Below are positions 42,614 to 52,723 of a DNA stretch of 64,000 nucleotides, in pieces. The stretch is from Pseudomonas campi (GTDB taxonomy: Bacteria; Pseudomonadota; Gammaproteobacteria; Pseudomonadales; Pseudomonadaceae): the NCBI RefSeq assembly GCF_013200955.2, contig NZ_CP053697.2, positions 620,001-684,000 on the forward strand, in the 5' to 3' direction. The notes beneath the pieces were generated by a model that saw only the letters and a program-made list of their open reading frames with translations, searched no databases and was not told the DNA's origin. Positions within the stretch are counted from its first letter, which is position 1; each line of letters starts with the position of its first letter. The position numbers were made by a program, and so were the translations under genes.

Positions 42614-43648
42614 TCACGCGGGATGGATCTGCCGGCGGGCTTCGCGCGGGGCCACGCCGGTCCAGCGTTTGAAGGCGCGGCGGAAGTTGCGCACATCGCT
42701 GAAACCGGTTTCGCTGGCCACGTCGATCAGCCGGCTGTCGCGGTGGCTGAGCAGGGCCAGGGCCTTGGCCCGGCGCAGTGAGTCGATGATGCCGTGGTAG
42801 GACAGCCCGGCTTCGTCGATGCGCCGGCGCAGGGTGCGTTCGCCGAGGTTGAGCTGCTGTGCCAGCTCGGCCAGTTGCGGTGGGCGGCAGAGGTTCTTGC
42901 GCACTTCGCGCTGGATGGTTTCGATCAGGTCGGAGCTGCCGTGTTGCTCCCAGCGTGCGCTGTCGAGCAGGCTGGCGATTTCCGCGGCGACGTAGTCGTC
43001 GCGGGTTGGCAGGGGCAGTTGCAGCCAGCGTGCGTCGAAGGCGATCAGGCTGTGCCCGGCGCCGAACTTGACCGGGCAGCGGAAGATTTCCGCATAGCGC
43101 TTCCAGTGCGGCGGGCGTGGGTATTCCAGTTCGATGCGGTCGATGGTCAGGTCCTGGCCGGACAAGTGGCGGACGATGGCCTGGGCGCTGGCGAAGGCTT
43201 CTTCGAGGTAGAACACCGCCACTTCCGGGTCGAAGAAGCGCGTGCTGGCGAACACCAGGCAGCGCCCGCCGCGCAGCTCCATTTCGTAGTCGAGCAGGGC
43301 GCCGGTGTGGCGCTGGTAGCGGATGGCCAGGTCCAGCGCCTCGCCCAGGGTCGGGCTGGCGAGCATGGCCATGCCCACCAGGCCCCAGGACACGGCTGTC
43401 TGCCGATGCCCCACGGCCAGGCCCAGGCCGCTGTCGTCGAGGGTTTGCAGGGCGCGGCGCACCAGCAGGTAGCTCTGCCGGTAGGACAGGCGATAGTCGG
43501 GCTTCTTCAGATCGTCCGGCTCGAAGCCCAGGCCACGACAGAGCTGGGCCGGGTCGCGGCCGAGGGTGGCGACGTGCTGCAGGAGGAAGCGCGAGATCTG
43601 CGGCGGCGCGGAGGCCTCGGAATAGCGCGGGTCGGCGATGGGTTTCAT
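42614..43648 (-). CDS. AraC-family transcriptional regulator
   Basis: 344 aa from the ATG at 43648, with GGAG 11 bases upstream; a GTG two codons earlier is possible. Residues about 20-210 form the AraC arabinose-binding-like N-terminal domain found in OruR/ArgR-like regulators; the C-terminal 100 residues hold two HTH motifs (LAELAQQLNLGERTLRRRI, then DVASETGFSDVRNFRRAF). An activator is likely. Nearest candidate targets are the chemoreceptor, monooxygenase and SDR genes. An orphan terminator and REPs isolate it from the aldolase operon. Confidence 0.88.
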   Translation of the reverse strand: MKPIADPRYSEASAPPQISRFLLQHVATLGRDPAQLCRGLGFEPDDLKKPDYRLSYRQSYLLVRRALQTLDDSGLGLAVGHRQTAVSWGLVGMAMLASPTLGEALDLAIRYQRHTGALLDYEMELRGGRCLVFASTRFFDPEVAVFYLEEAFASAQAIVRHLSGQDLTIDRIELEYPRPPHWKRYAEIFRCPVKFGAGHSLIAFDARWLQLPLPTRDDYVAAEIASLLDSARWEQHGSSDLIETIQREVRKNLCRPPQLAELAQQLNLGERTLRRRIDEAGLSYHGIIDSLRRAKALALLSHRDSRLIDVASETGFSDVRNFRRAFKRWTGVAPREARRQIHPA

Positions 43649-43708
43649 GGGCACGCTCCGGCAGGAGGTCGTTATCTGGCGTCGAGCGCCTGGTTCTTGT
43701 TGTTATGG

Positions 43709-43735
43709 CGGCCCACTTGGGTGGGCCGTTTTTTA
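43709..43735 (+). terminator. Intrinsic terminator without an obvious plus-strand gene
   Basis: Perfect stem CGGCCCAC/GTGGGCCG, TTGG loop and six T. The nearest upstream gene on this strand is the chemoreceptor more than 1.2 kb away; the AraC gene between them reads the other way. It sits 60 bp upstream of the AraC start. Confidence 0.8.
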
Positions 43736-43807
43736 TAGTTAGCACGAGCGTGCTGGGTGGCGCCAGAGCTCCCCGCTGCCACGTGTGGGAGAGGGGCGAG
43801 TCCTCAC

Positions 43808-44009
43808 GTAGGGTGGATCACGCTTCACCGATCCACCGCGCGGGCCATCGGTGGATGAAAAGAGCGTCATCCACCCTACGAGCACCCTCTCCCCAGCCCT
43901 CTCCCGTAAACGGGAGAGGGGGCGTGCGCAGTGGCGCCATGCAGTCGAGTAGGGCGGGTGAAACCCGCGTTAATCGCCGTGCCCTGCACGCGGGTTTCAC
44001 CCGCCCTAC
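43808..44009. repeat. Cluster of three dispersed palindromic repeats
   Basis: Three units follow one another: GTAGGGTGGAT/ATCCACCCTAC (43808-43879), the hairpin CCCTCTCCCG/CGGGAGAGGG (43897-43920), and family B with 22-bp arms starting GTAGGGCGGGTGAAACCCGC (43949-44009). The last one ends directly at the stop codon of the next gene. No gene lies between 43649 and 44009. Confidence 0.8.
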
Positions 44010-44621
44010 TCAATAGGCACCCAGCTCTGCCGATGCCTGCCCGGCGGCGTGCTGGGTGGCAGCGTTGGCCTGGTCCTTGAGCAGGCGCCGGCCGGCGATC
44101 AGGCGGACCCACCACGGCACCTTTTTTACTCGCCCGCCGCCGAGGCGCGCCAGCACGTAGGCCATGGCGCATTTCTCGAACAGCTCGGCGTTGAACAGCA
44201 TGCGGTTGCGCGTGACGCCGATGGCCAGCAGGCGGCCGTCGACCAGTCCGGCATTGCCGCCAGCAGCGAGCACGGCGGGCAGTTGCCCGGCCGTGGCCGG
44301 CGCCCAGGAGCGGCCGATATGCCGCGCCTGTTCGTCGAATACCGAGGGCATGGCCTCGCCCAGATCGCCCAGTTGCAGACTCCAGCGCGGGCTCAGGGTG
44401 GCCACCGCGCCGGCATCGCCGCGCAGCCGGTAGACCTCGGCGTGCACGGCGGCCAGGCCGCTTGCCGCACGGTTCAGTTCGACTTCGCGCGGCGCCTCGC
44501 CAGGCAGCAGCAAGAGCATGCGCCCGGTGCCCGGCAGCAGCAGCGACAAGCTATCTCCCGCATCATTGAGAAAGCCCTTGGCGCTCATCCGCGCGCCGGC
44601 CTGCAGCAGTTCGTCGTGCAT
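44010..44621 (-). CDS. Degenerate class II aldolase-like protein
   Basis: 203 aa. The layout follows a class II aldolase/adducin domain: SAKGFLNDAGDSLSLLLPG matches the N-terminal strand region, EVYRLRGDAGAVATLSPRW the helix and strand that normally ends in a H-x-H zinc site, and RLLAIGVTRNRMLFNAELFE the C-terminal strand-helix. The zinc-binding histidines are missing (LSPRW in place of HTH, and no NHG). It starts 3 bp after the aminotransferase stop and is the last gene of the operon. It could be a regulatory or scaffolding partner of the active aldolase at 46102. The family call is from pattern and not verified. Confidence 0.55.
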   Translation of the reverse strand: MHDELLQAGARMSAKGFLNDAGDSLSLLLPGTGRMLLLLPGEAPREVELNRAASGLAAVHAEVYRLRGDAGAVATLSPRWSLQLGDLGEAMPSVFDEQARHIGRSWAPATAGQLPAVLAAGGNAGLVDGRLLAIGVTRNRMLFNAELFEKCAMAYVLARLGGGRVKKVPWWVRLIAGRRLLKDQANAATQHAAGQASAELGAY

Positions 44622-44624
44622 GGT

Positions 44625-46088
<1,464 letters not shown>

Positions 46089-46101
46089 GGCGAGGTCTCT
46101 T

Positions 46102-46731
46102 CTAGGAATTCAGCGCGGCCAGCGCTTGCTGGAACTGGCGGTTGTCGGGCTGGGCGGCCAGCGCGCGCTGGAACCAGCGCACGGCCTCCTGCTCCAGCAA
46201 CTGCACCACGCGGCAGGCGTCGTCGAGGCTGGCGCCAAGGCACACGGCGCCGTGGTTGCGCATCAGGTAGGCGTTCAGGTCGAAGCGCACGCGCTTGGCG
46301 ACATTGCTGGCCAGCCAACGGGTGCCGGAGGGGGCGTAGGCGCACACCGGCACATCGCCGCCGATCAGCCGGCGTGCTTCGTCATCGGCGATCGGCAACG
46401 GCCGGTCGAGCAGGGTGAAGGCGCTGGCCACCGGCTGGTGGGTGTGCACACTGGCCCGGCAATCCGGGCGGGCCTTGAGCATGCCGGCGTGCAGGCCGCT
46501 TTCCACCGAGGGTTTGCCGTTGCCGGCGAGCTGCTTGAGGTCGCTCAGGCGCAACACGCAGATATCTTCCGCGGCCATGCCGTAGTAGTCGCTGGCCGAG
46601 GGGGTGACGGCAAAATGTTCGGCGTCGATGCGCAGCGCCAGGTTGCCACCGACGCCGGCGAGGAAGCCCTGATCGGCCAGCGCTACGGCGGTGCGCACCA
46701 CCTGTTCGCAGGCCTGCTGTGTGAGGTTCAT
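46102..46731 (-). CDS. Class II aldolase/adducin family protein
   Basis: 209 aa. The ATG at 46731 overlaps the kinase stop by 4 bp (ATGA); the longer frame is a shadow inside the kinase gene. GVGGNLALRI lies at the N-terminus, VHTHQP near 95 and RNHGAV near 158 supply the zinc histidines, and SGLHAGMLKARPDCRASVHTH is typical of fuculose/rhamnulose-phosphate aldolases. It should cleave a ketose-phosphate to dihydroxyacetone phosphate plus an aldehyde. The preceding kinase would make the phosphate ester. Confidence 0.9.
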   Translation of the reverse strand: MNLTQQACEQVVRTAVALADQGFLAGVGGNLALRIDAEHFAVTPSASDYYGMAAEDICVLRLSDLKQLAGNGKPSVESGLHAGMLKARPDCRASVHTHQPVASAFTLLDRPLPIADDEARRLIGGDVPVCAYAPSGTRWLASNVAKRVRFDLNAYLMRNHGAVCLGASLDDACRVVQLLEQEAVRWFQRALAAQPDNRQFQQALAALNS

Positions 46732-48317
46732 GGCTTGGCTCCGTGCAGGCTGGCGTAGAACGGCGCCAGCGCCTTGTGCGCGGCGCGGAAGGTGGCGTAG
46801 CTGTCGTGGTAGCGCTGACGATTGCTGGCGCCCGGTTCGAAGCTGCGACGCAGCGCGACCCGCTGTGGGATATCGGCGAAGTCCATGGCGCAGATGCCGA
46901 CCCCGGCGAGGAAGGCCGCGCCGCGGGCGTTGGCCTGGATCGGTTGTTCTGGCTGGTGCACGGTGATGCCCAGCACGTCGGCGAAGATCTGGCTCCACAC
47001 GTCGGACTGGCCGCCACCGCCGACCAGGGTGATCTCGCGCGCCGGTTGGCCGAGGAAGCCTTCGACCGCGTCCATCATCCAGCGCGTGTTCAGCGCCACG
47101 CCTTCGAGGAAAGCCCGCACCATGTCTTCGCGGGCGTGCTCCAGGCTCAGGTTGAGCAGGCCGGCGCGCAGGTTGCCGTCATCCACCGGGCTGCGCTCGC
47201 CCATCAGCCAGGGCAGGTAGAGCAGGCCGCGGGCTCCGGCCGGTACGCCGGCGGCGATCTCGTCGAGGATGCGGTACACATCCGGGCGCGCTTCGTCCTG
47301 CAGCAGGGCGTCCTTGGCGTAGAGGATGCGGTCGCGCAGGAAGCTCAGGTTGGCCCCGGCGGCCGACTGCATGACCATCATCAGGTAGCGGTCGGGCAGG
47401 GCGCAGGGCACGGCGGCGATCTGCTTGAACACGTCGGTTTTCTTCTGCGCCACATGGGCGCCGATCCACGACGAGGTGCCGACGTACAGGTGCAGGGCGT
47501 TGTCTTGCACTGCGCCGGAACCGAGGGCCGAGGCGCTGTTGTCCACCGCGCCGGCGACCACGGGCACGCCGCTGGGCAGGCCCAGGCGTTCGGCCACCGC
47601 CGGGCGCAGCGGGCCGAGCACCTCGCTGCAGCGCACCAGTTCCGGCAACTGTTCGCGCTCAAGGCCGGCCAGCTTGAGCAGGCCGGCGTCATAGCGGATG
47701 TTGGCCGGGTCGCGGTTGTCGGTGACCCAGGTGGTCAGCGCCGAATCGACGGTGGCCACAGTGCGCCCGGTCAGGCGCAGGTTCATGAAGTCGAGGACGT
47801 TGAGAAACTTGGCGGTGCGCGCGTACAGCTCGGGCATTGCTTCGCGGATGAAGGCGATATGGCCGAACGGGTCCTTGCCGGACAGCGCCGGCGCGCCGCC
47901 GGTCAGGCGCAACCAGCGCCAGAGTTTCAGCGGATCGTAGCCGGCCACACGCGGCAGGCGGCCACCGACCTGGCGCTGCACGGCGGCCTGGCCGCGCATG
48001 TCCATGTACAGCATGGCGCGGGCCAGCGGCTGGCCGTCGCGGTCCACCGGCAGGGTGGCCTCACCCTGGCAGGAGCAGGCGATGGCGACGACCTTGGCCG
48101 CGCTGCCGGGGTTGCTGCGCAGCACTTCGCTGGCGCTGTCTTCGAAGGCCTGCCACCAGTCTTCCGGGCACTGCTCGACGCCGGCACCGGGCAGCACATG
48201 GCTGGTCACGGCGCGAAAGGCGAAGGCGCGCACCCGGCCATCGAGGCCGACCAGGGCGGTCTTGCAGCCGGAGCTGCCGAGGTCCACGGCCAGCACTAGG
48301 CGTTCGTCGTGGCTCAC
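46728..48317 (-). CDS. FGGY-family carbohydrate kinase, xylulokinase-like
   Basis: About 529 aa from the GTG at 48317 (VSHDERLVLAVDLGSS); the ribosome site is weak and the frame is open further upstream. N-terminal ATPase motif DLGSSGCKTALVG, then LYMDMRGQAA, GAVDNSASALGSG, the C-terminal phosphate motif VGGGGQSDVWSQIFADVLG, and ANARGAAFLAG. FGGY kinases phosphorylate a terminal hydroxyl of a sugar, polyol or related molecule. First gene of the aldolase/aminotransferase operon. Divergent from tetR across a 25-bp palindrome. Confidence 0.9.
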   Translation of the reverse strand: MSHDERLVLAVDLGSSGCKTALVGLDGRVRAFAFRAVTSHVLPGAGVEQCPEDWWQAFEDSASEVLRSNPGSAAKVVAIACSCQGEATLPVDRDGQPLARAMLYMDMRGQAAVQRQVGGRLPRVAGYDPLKLWRWLRLTGGAPALSGKDPFGHIAFIREAMPELYARTAKFLNVLDFMNLRLTGRTVATVDSALTTWVTDNRDPANIRYDAGLLKLAGLEREQLPELVRCSEVLGPLRPAVAERLGLPSGVPVVAGAVDNSASALGSGAVQDNALHLYVGTSSWIGAHVAQKKTDVFKQIAAVPCALPDRYLMMVMQSAAGANLSFLRDRILYAKDALLQDEARPDVYRILDEIAAGVPAGARGLLYLPWLMGERSPVDDGNLRAGLLNLSLEHAREDMVRAFLEGVALNTRWMMDAVEGFLGQPAREITLVGGGGQSDVWSQIFADVLGITVHQPEQPIQANARGAAFLAGVGICAMDFADIPQRVALRRSFEPGASNRQRYHDSYATFRAAHKALAPFYASLHGAKP

Positions 48318-48428
48318 TGGGCGCGCCCCATGTCGCGGCGGTCTCTGCTGCGCGCGGCGCACCCTACGGAATCGGTGTGGCTCTGGCTCTTTTGCATCGG
48401 CCCCTTCCCATTTTTTTCAAGTCGCGCT

Positions 48429-48453
48429 AAAACATAAGCATTGCTCATGTTTT
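48429..48453. promoter_or_regulatory. TetR-type operator between kinase operon and tetR
   Basis: A 25-bp palindrome: AAAACATAAGCA, a single T, then TGCTCATGTTTT; all 12 pairs match but one. It lies 11 bp upstream of the tetR start and 112 bp from the kinase start, so the TetR protein probably controls both directions. Confidence 0.75.
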
Positions 48454-48463
48454 CGAGAATGCT

Positions 48464-49132
48464 GTGGCCAACAAAACTTTGTCAAGCACCCCGCCGACTC
48501 CGCGAGTGCGTCGTGAACCCAAGCAGGAGCGTAGCCAGGCGCGCTTCGAGGCGATCCTCGCGGTGGCGCTGGAGCTGATCGCCGCGCGCGGCTACGAGGC
48601 GGTGTCGATGCGCGAAATCGCCCGCGAGGCCGGCCTGCCGATTGCCTCGCTGTACCTGTATTTCCCGACCAAGCTGGCCATCGTCCAGGAGGTCTGGCAG
48701 CGCTATACCGGCAGCGTTGGCGAGCGCCTGCAGGCCGACCTGGCGCTGCTCGATGGGGCGCCGGACAGCACGGCGGCAGGGGCGCTGATCGAACGCTTGA
48801 TCGATCTGATGGTGGATATCCAGATCAGCCACCCCGGTTTCGTCGAGGTCTGGGGTTGCGTGGCCGCGTCACCGGAGCTGCGTGCGCTGAACAGTGCCGA
48901 CACCCTGGCCACCGCCGAGCTGGTCGGCCGTGCCATCTGCGCCGCCCAGCCGACGGCCGATGCCGAGCTGGTGCATGGCCTGGCGCTGGTGCTGTGCGAG
49001 GCCGGCAGCTCGGTGACCAAGCTGGCTCTGGAGCTGCCCGAGCCGCAGCGCTCGCGCACCCTGGTGCAGCTGAAGAAGACCCTGCAGTTCGTCTACGCCA
49101 GCAGCCTGGCGGCCTTTGCCCGGCAAGTGTGA
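48464..49132 (+). CDS. TetR-family transcriptional regulator
   Basis: 222 aa from a GTG at 48464. After a basic leader (RVRREPKQERSQARFEAIL) comes the TetR HTH (about 30-75), with YEAVSMREIAREAGLPIASLY as the DNA-binding part. The C-terminal ligand domain (about 85-220) is helical and unlike well-known members. It is divergent from the kinase/aldolase/aminotransferase operon and 108 bp upstream of the DUF1302 gene. The palindrome next to its start is the probable site. The inducer would be a pathway compound. Confidence 0.9.
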   Translation: MANKTLSSTPPTPRVRREPKQERSQARFEAILAVALELIAARGYEAVSMREIAREAGLPIASLYLYFPTKLAIVQEVWQRYTGSVGERLQADLALLDGAPDSTAAGALIERLIDLMVDIQISHPGFVEVWGCVAASPELRALNSADTLATAELVGRAICAAQPTADAELVHGLALVLCEAGSSVTKLALELPEPQRSRTLVQLKKTLQFVYASSLAAFARQV

Positions 49133-49240
49133 AGAAGAGGTTTCAGGGGCCCCTTCGGCACCGTTTTTTGTCCGCTTCGGCCCCATGGAGGTTTTTGCAA
49201 GTCGGCTAGTTTCGTCACATCACCACTAGGGGACAGCAGC

Positions 49241-51040
49241 ATGTCGCATAACAAGAGCAAGATGGCGCTGGCGGTCGGGATAGGGATCTGGGGGATACAG
49301 GCCCACGCCTTCGAAATCGATACCGGGCCGAATGTCACCACCTCGCTGGAAAGCGTGGCCGAGTACACCTCGGTGTACCGCACCACCGGCCCCGAGCGCA
49401 TCTACAGCAACGGGCAGAACATCTTTGCCAACAACAACGATGGCAGCGAGTACTACGACCGTGGCTTCGTCTCCAACGAGTTCAAGCTGACCTCGGAGCT
49501 GCACGTGCGCACCGAGCAGGACGGTCTGTTCGTCCGCGGTACCGCCTGGTACGACACCCAGATCATGGACAACGACCCCAGCGGCGACAGCTTCGAAACC
49601 CACAACACCGACAGTGACGAGCGTTATCCCTCCGATCTGGAAAATCGCGCCGGCCACCGTTCGCGCCTGCTCGACGCCTACCTCTACACCAACCGCTACA
49701 TCGGCGAGATGCCGGTCACCGTGCGGCTCGGGCGCCAGGTGATCAACTGGGGCGAGGGCATCTACTACGCCGACGGCCTCAACGTGATCAACCCGGTGGA
49801 CATCGGCCGGGTGGTGTTGCCCAACGCCAGCCTCAAGGACGCTCTGCTGCCGACCAACATGATCTCCGGCCAGCTCGGCCTGACCGACGCACTCAGTGTC
49901 GAGGCCTTCTACGGCCTGGAGTGGAAGGGCCACGAACTGATCCCCACCGGTGCCTTCCTCAACAACCAGGACTACTTCGGCAAGGGCAGCAACGGCGTGC
50001 TGGTCGACCTGCGCAACGAGCTGGGTGGCCTGGCCGAGATGGTGCCGGGGCTCAATGGCGAGAACGGCGTCGTCGCCGGCGCGCGCTATGGCGAGGAGCA
50101 CGACGCCCGTGACGACGGCCAGTTCGGCGTGGCCCTGCGCTACCTGGTCGAGGACTGGAACAACACCGAGTTCAGCCTGTATTACCTCAACTACCACAGC
50201 AAGGTGCCGTTCCTGAGTATCCAGAAGGGCCAGTCGTTTGCCTGTTCGGCGGGTAGTGGTGGGCGCTTCAGCGAGGTCTGCGGCCTGGCCCAGGCCTTTG
50301 ATCCGGCCTCGGTGCCGCTGGTGGATGGCCTGGCCCTGCTCGACAGCACCTACTACGACTTCATCTACCCCGAAGACATCCGCCTGTTCGGCCTCAGCGT
50401 GTCCGGCACCATCGGCGACACCAGCGTGGCCGGCGAACTGGCCTATCGGCCCAACGCGCCGCTGGAGCCTTCGATGATCTATGAGCTGGAGCAGCTAGGC
50501 AGTGGCGCTTTGGAGGGTAATGGTGCCAGCGGCGGCAGCATCGATCTGGGCGAGTTCGGTGACGGCTCGGCCAACGACTCGCGCAGCACTATCGATCTGT
50601 ACAAGCGCCACGAGCTGTATACCGGCTCGGTTTCGGCCATCCACGCCTTCGGCCCGGTGCTGGGCCTGGATGACCTGATCGTGCTCGGCGAGGCGGCGTT
50701 TAACCATGTGCCGGGCAGCCTGCTCGATTCGGTCAACTACGAATACCTGGATTCCTTCGCCTGGGGTTACACGTTGAACGTCTCCGGGCTGATCCAGGAC
50801 GTGCGGCCCAACCTCGATCTGCTGCCGGGCCTGACCTTCCGCCAGGACGTCTCCGGCACTTCGCCGTCACTCAACGAGAACTTCATCCAGGGGCGCAAGT
50901 CGGCGACCCTCGAACTGGGCGGCAAGTACGGCCAGAAGCTGGGCGGCAAGCTCGCCTACACCTCGTTTTGGGGCGCGCGCAAAGACAACGCGCTGATCGA
51001 CCGCGACCACGTCGCCCTCAACGTCACCTACTCCTTCTGA
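49241..51040 (+). CDS. DUF1302 family outer-membrane protein
   Basis: 599 aa, with AGGGGA before the ATG. A hydrophobic N-terminus and IQAHAFEIDTG form the signal and cut region, and the rest is beta-rich, with repeated aromatic strands and a terminal HVALNVTYSF (Phe end, typical of outer-membrane barrels). DUF1302 proteins usually sit with DUF1329 and are linked to uptake or handling of hydrophobic compounds in Pseudomonas. Here it forms a pair with the DUF1329 gene 14 bp downstream, next to a ceramidase-family gene. Confidence 0.88.
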   Translation: MSHNKSKMALAVGIGIWGIQAHAFEIDTGPNVTTSLESVAEYTSVYRTTGPERIYSNGQNIFANNNDGSEYYDRGFVSNEFKLTSELHVRTEQDGLFVRGTAWYDTQIMDNDPSGDSFETHNTDSDERYPSDLENRAGHRSRLLDAYLYTNRYIGEMPVTVRLGRQVINWGEGIYYADGLNVINPVDIGRVVLPNASLKDALLPTNMISGQLGLTDALSVEAFYGLEWKGHELIPTGAFLNNQDYFGKGSNGVLVDLRNELGGLAEMVPGLNGENGVVAGARYGEEHDARDDGQFGVALRYLVEDWNNTEFSLYYLNYHSKVPFLSIQKGQSFACSAGSGGRFSEVCGLAQAFDPASVPLVDGLALLDSTYYDFIYPEDIRLFGLSVSGTIGDTSVAGELAYRPNAPLEPSMIYELEQLGSGALEGNGASGGSIDLGEFGDGSANDSRSTIDLYKRHELYTGSVSAIHAFGPVLGLDDLIVLGEAAFNHVPGSLLDSVNYEYLDSFAWGYTLNVSGLIQDVRPNLDLLPGLTFRQDVSGTSPSLNENFIQGRKSATLELGGKYGQKLGGKLAYTSFWGARKDNALIDRDHVALNVTYSF

Positions 51041-51054
51041 CGGCAGGAACCACA

Positions 51055-52419
51055 ATGACTAGAAATGCTTTGCGTGCCCGTTCCGTCCTGCTTTCGCTGG
51101 GTCTGCTGCTGCCATTGGCCGCCCAGGCCAAGGTCAGCGCCGAGCAGGCGGCGCAGCTGGATGGCCCCCTCACGCCCTTTGGCGCCGAGCGCCAGGGCGA
51201 CGCGGCCAAGGGTATCCCCGAGTGGACCGGCGGCCTGACCCAGGCACCGGCCGGCTACGCCGGGCCGGGCAGTTTCCATGTCGATCCGTTTGCCGGCGAA
51301 CAGCCGCTGCGGGTGATCGATGCGCAGAACATGGCGGCCGACGAGGGCAACCTCAGCCCTGGGGTCAAGGCGCTGCTGAAGACCTATGCGCAGACGTTCA
51401 AGGTGCCGGTCTATCCCAGCCATCGCAGCTTTGCCGCGCCGCCGGATATCTACGCCAACACCCGCAAGAATGCGGAGCAGGCCAGCCTCGGCGACGGCGG
51501 CAATGGCCTGCTGAATGCCTATGCCGGTGTGCCTTTCCCGATCCCGGCGGATGGCCGCGAGGCGATCTGGAACCACATCGCCCGCTGGCAGGGTCGCTAT
51601 ATCGACGAGGTGGCGGTCACCGCCCAGGTCACCCCCAGTGGCAGCTACTCGATCCTGCGCGAGCGCATCCAGATGCTGTCCAGCTACTACAGCCCGAGCA
51701 AGGATGCCGGCAGCCTGGACAACAAGCTCTATACCTACGCCAGTGAGCTGTTGCCGCCCTCGCGCGATGTCGGTCGTGCGCTGCTGGTGCACGAGCCCAT
51801 CGACCAGGTCGCCGAGGCGCGTTCGGCGTGGATCTACAACCCCGGCCAGCGCCGCGTACGGCGCGCGCCGACCCTGGCTTACGACACGCCGATCGACGGC
51901 ATCTACGCCGACGACACCGACATGTACAACGGCGCCATCGACCGCTACGACTGGAAACTGCTCGGCAAGCAGGCGCTGCTGGTGCCCTACCACAACTACG
52001 CCATGGAACAGCCGGGGCGCAAGCTGGAAGAGTTGATCCAGCCGGGCCACCTCAACCCCGAGCTGACCCGCTGGGAAATGCACCGCGTGTGGGTGGTCGA
52101 AGCGACCCTGCGCCCAGGCCAGCGCCATGTGCACGCCAAGCGCCGTTTCTATCTGGATGAGGACAGCTGGTATGCCCTGATGGTGGAGAACCATGACGCC
52201 CGCGGCGAGCTGTGGCACGTCAACCTGGCATTCAGCAAGAACGCCTACGAGGTGCCGACCATCGCCCCGGTCAACCTGGTGTTCCACGACCTGATCGCGC
52301 GCAGCTACTCGGCCCTGGGCCTGCGCAACAACGAGAAAGCGCCGCGCCAGTTCCTCCTGGCGGCGCCGCCGGAAAGCTACTTCACCCCGGCCAGTCTGCG
52401 CCGCAAAGGTACGCAGTAG
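51055..52419 (+). CDS. DUF1329 family envelope protein
   Basis: 454 aa from the ATG at 51055 (AGGAA 7 bases upstream); the frame is open upstream inside the DUF1302 gene. Signal peptide to about residue 24 (LGLLLPLAAQAKVS). DUF1329 signs include DGPLTPFGAERQGDAAKGIPEW-like opening, YKLLGKQALLVPYHNYAM-like centre and WVVEATLRPGQRHVHAKRRFYL. It resembles LolA/LolB-fold lipid-binding proteins according to the family, and probably carries lipophilic molecules in the periplasm. It is the translational neighbour of DUF1302. Confidence 0.88.
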   Translation: MTRNALRARSVLLSLGLLLPLAAQAKVSAEQAAQLDGPLTPFGAERQGDAAKGIPEWTGGLTQAPAGYAGPGSFHVDPFAGEQPLRVIDAQNMAADEGNLSPGVKALLKTYAQTFKVPVYPSHRSFAAPPDIYANTRKNAEQASLGDGGNGLLNAYAGVPFPIPADGREAIWNHIARWQGRYIDEVAVTAQVTPSGSYSILRERIQMLSSYYSPSKDAGSLDNKLYTYASELLPPSRDVGRALLVHEPIDQVAEARSAWIYNPGQRRVRRAPTLAYDTPIDGIYADDTDMYNGAIDRYDWKLLGKQALLVPYHNYAMEQPGRKLEELIQPGHLNPELTRWEMHRVWVVEATLRPGQRHVHAKRRFYLDEDSWYALMVENHDARGELWHVNLAFSKNAYEVPTIAPVNLVFHDLIARSYSALGLRNNEKAPRQFLLAAPPESYFTPASLRRKGTQ

Positions 52420-52723
52420 CTTTTCTTGGGGGAGAGGGGCGGTCAGATGCCCCTTTCCCTAACCCTATCCCGCTGATGGGAAAGGGGCCAAGTAGGAGCG
52501 AGCTCTGCTCGCGAAGTTATGCGCTGAAGCATTCGCGAGCAGAGCTCGCTCCTACAAAAGCCAGCGTCGCTACAGCATTTCCAACTTGGTGGTTCAAGCT
52601 TGCGGCCCTGCCGCAGGGCGGAGCTTTGTCCGCCGCAAGCCGAGCCGACTGAGAAACCCACCGGCTGAGTTCAAGCCACCCGTTTGCAGTCTTGCAAGAG
52701 CGTTTCGCTCAAGGTGCTGAATC
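52420..52723. other. Intergenic stretch with two palindromes
   Basis: A hairpin with arms GCCCCTTTCCC/GGGAAAGGGGC (52449-52488) and the family A REP (52492-52555) follow the DUF1329 gene; another 170 bp before the ceramidase gene hold nothing I can name. The REP suggests that the DUF1302/DUF1329 transcript ends here. Confidence 0.5.
52492..52555. repeat. REP-like palindrome, family A
   Basis: Perfect 24-bp arms containing AGGAGCGAGCTCTGCTCGCG (52494-52513), with a 16-base loop. Same family as 19059-19121. Confidence 0.88.

Noticed and set aside
46102..46998. Longer 298-codon form of the class II aldolase
   Set aside because: The first 89 codons lie inside the kinase gene in another frame; the ATGA overlap at 46728-46731 marks the real start.
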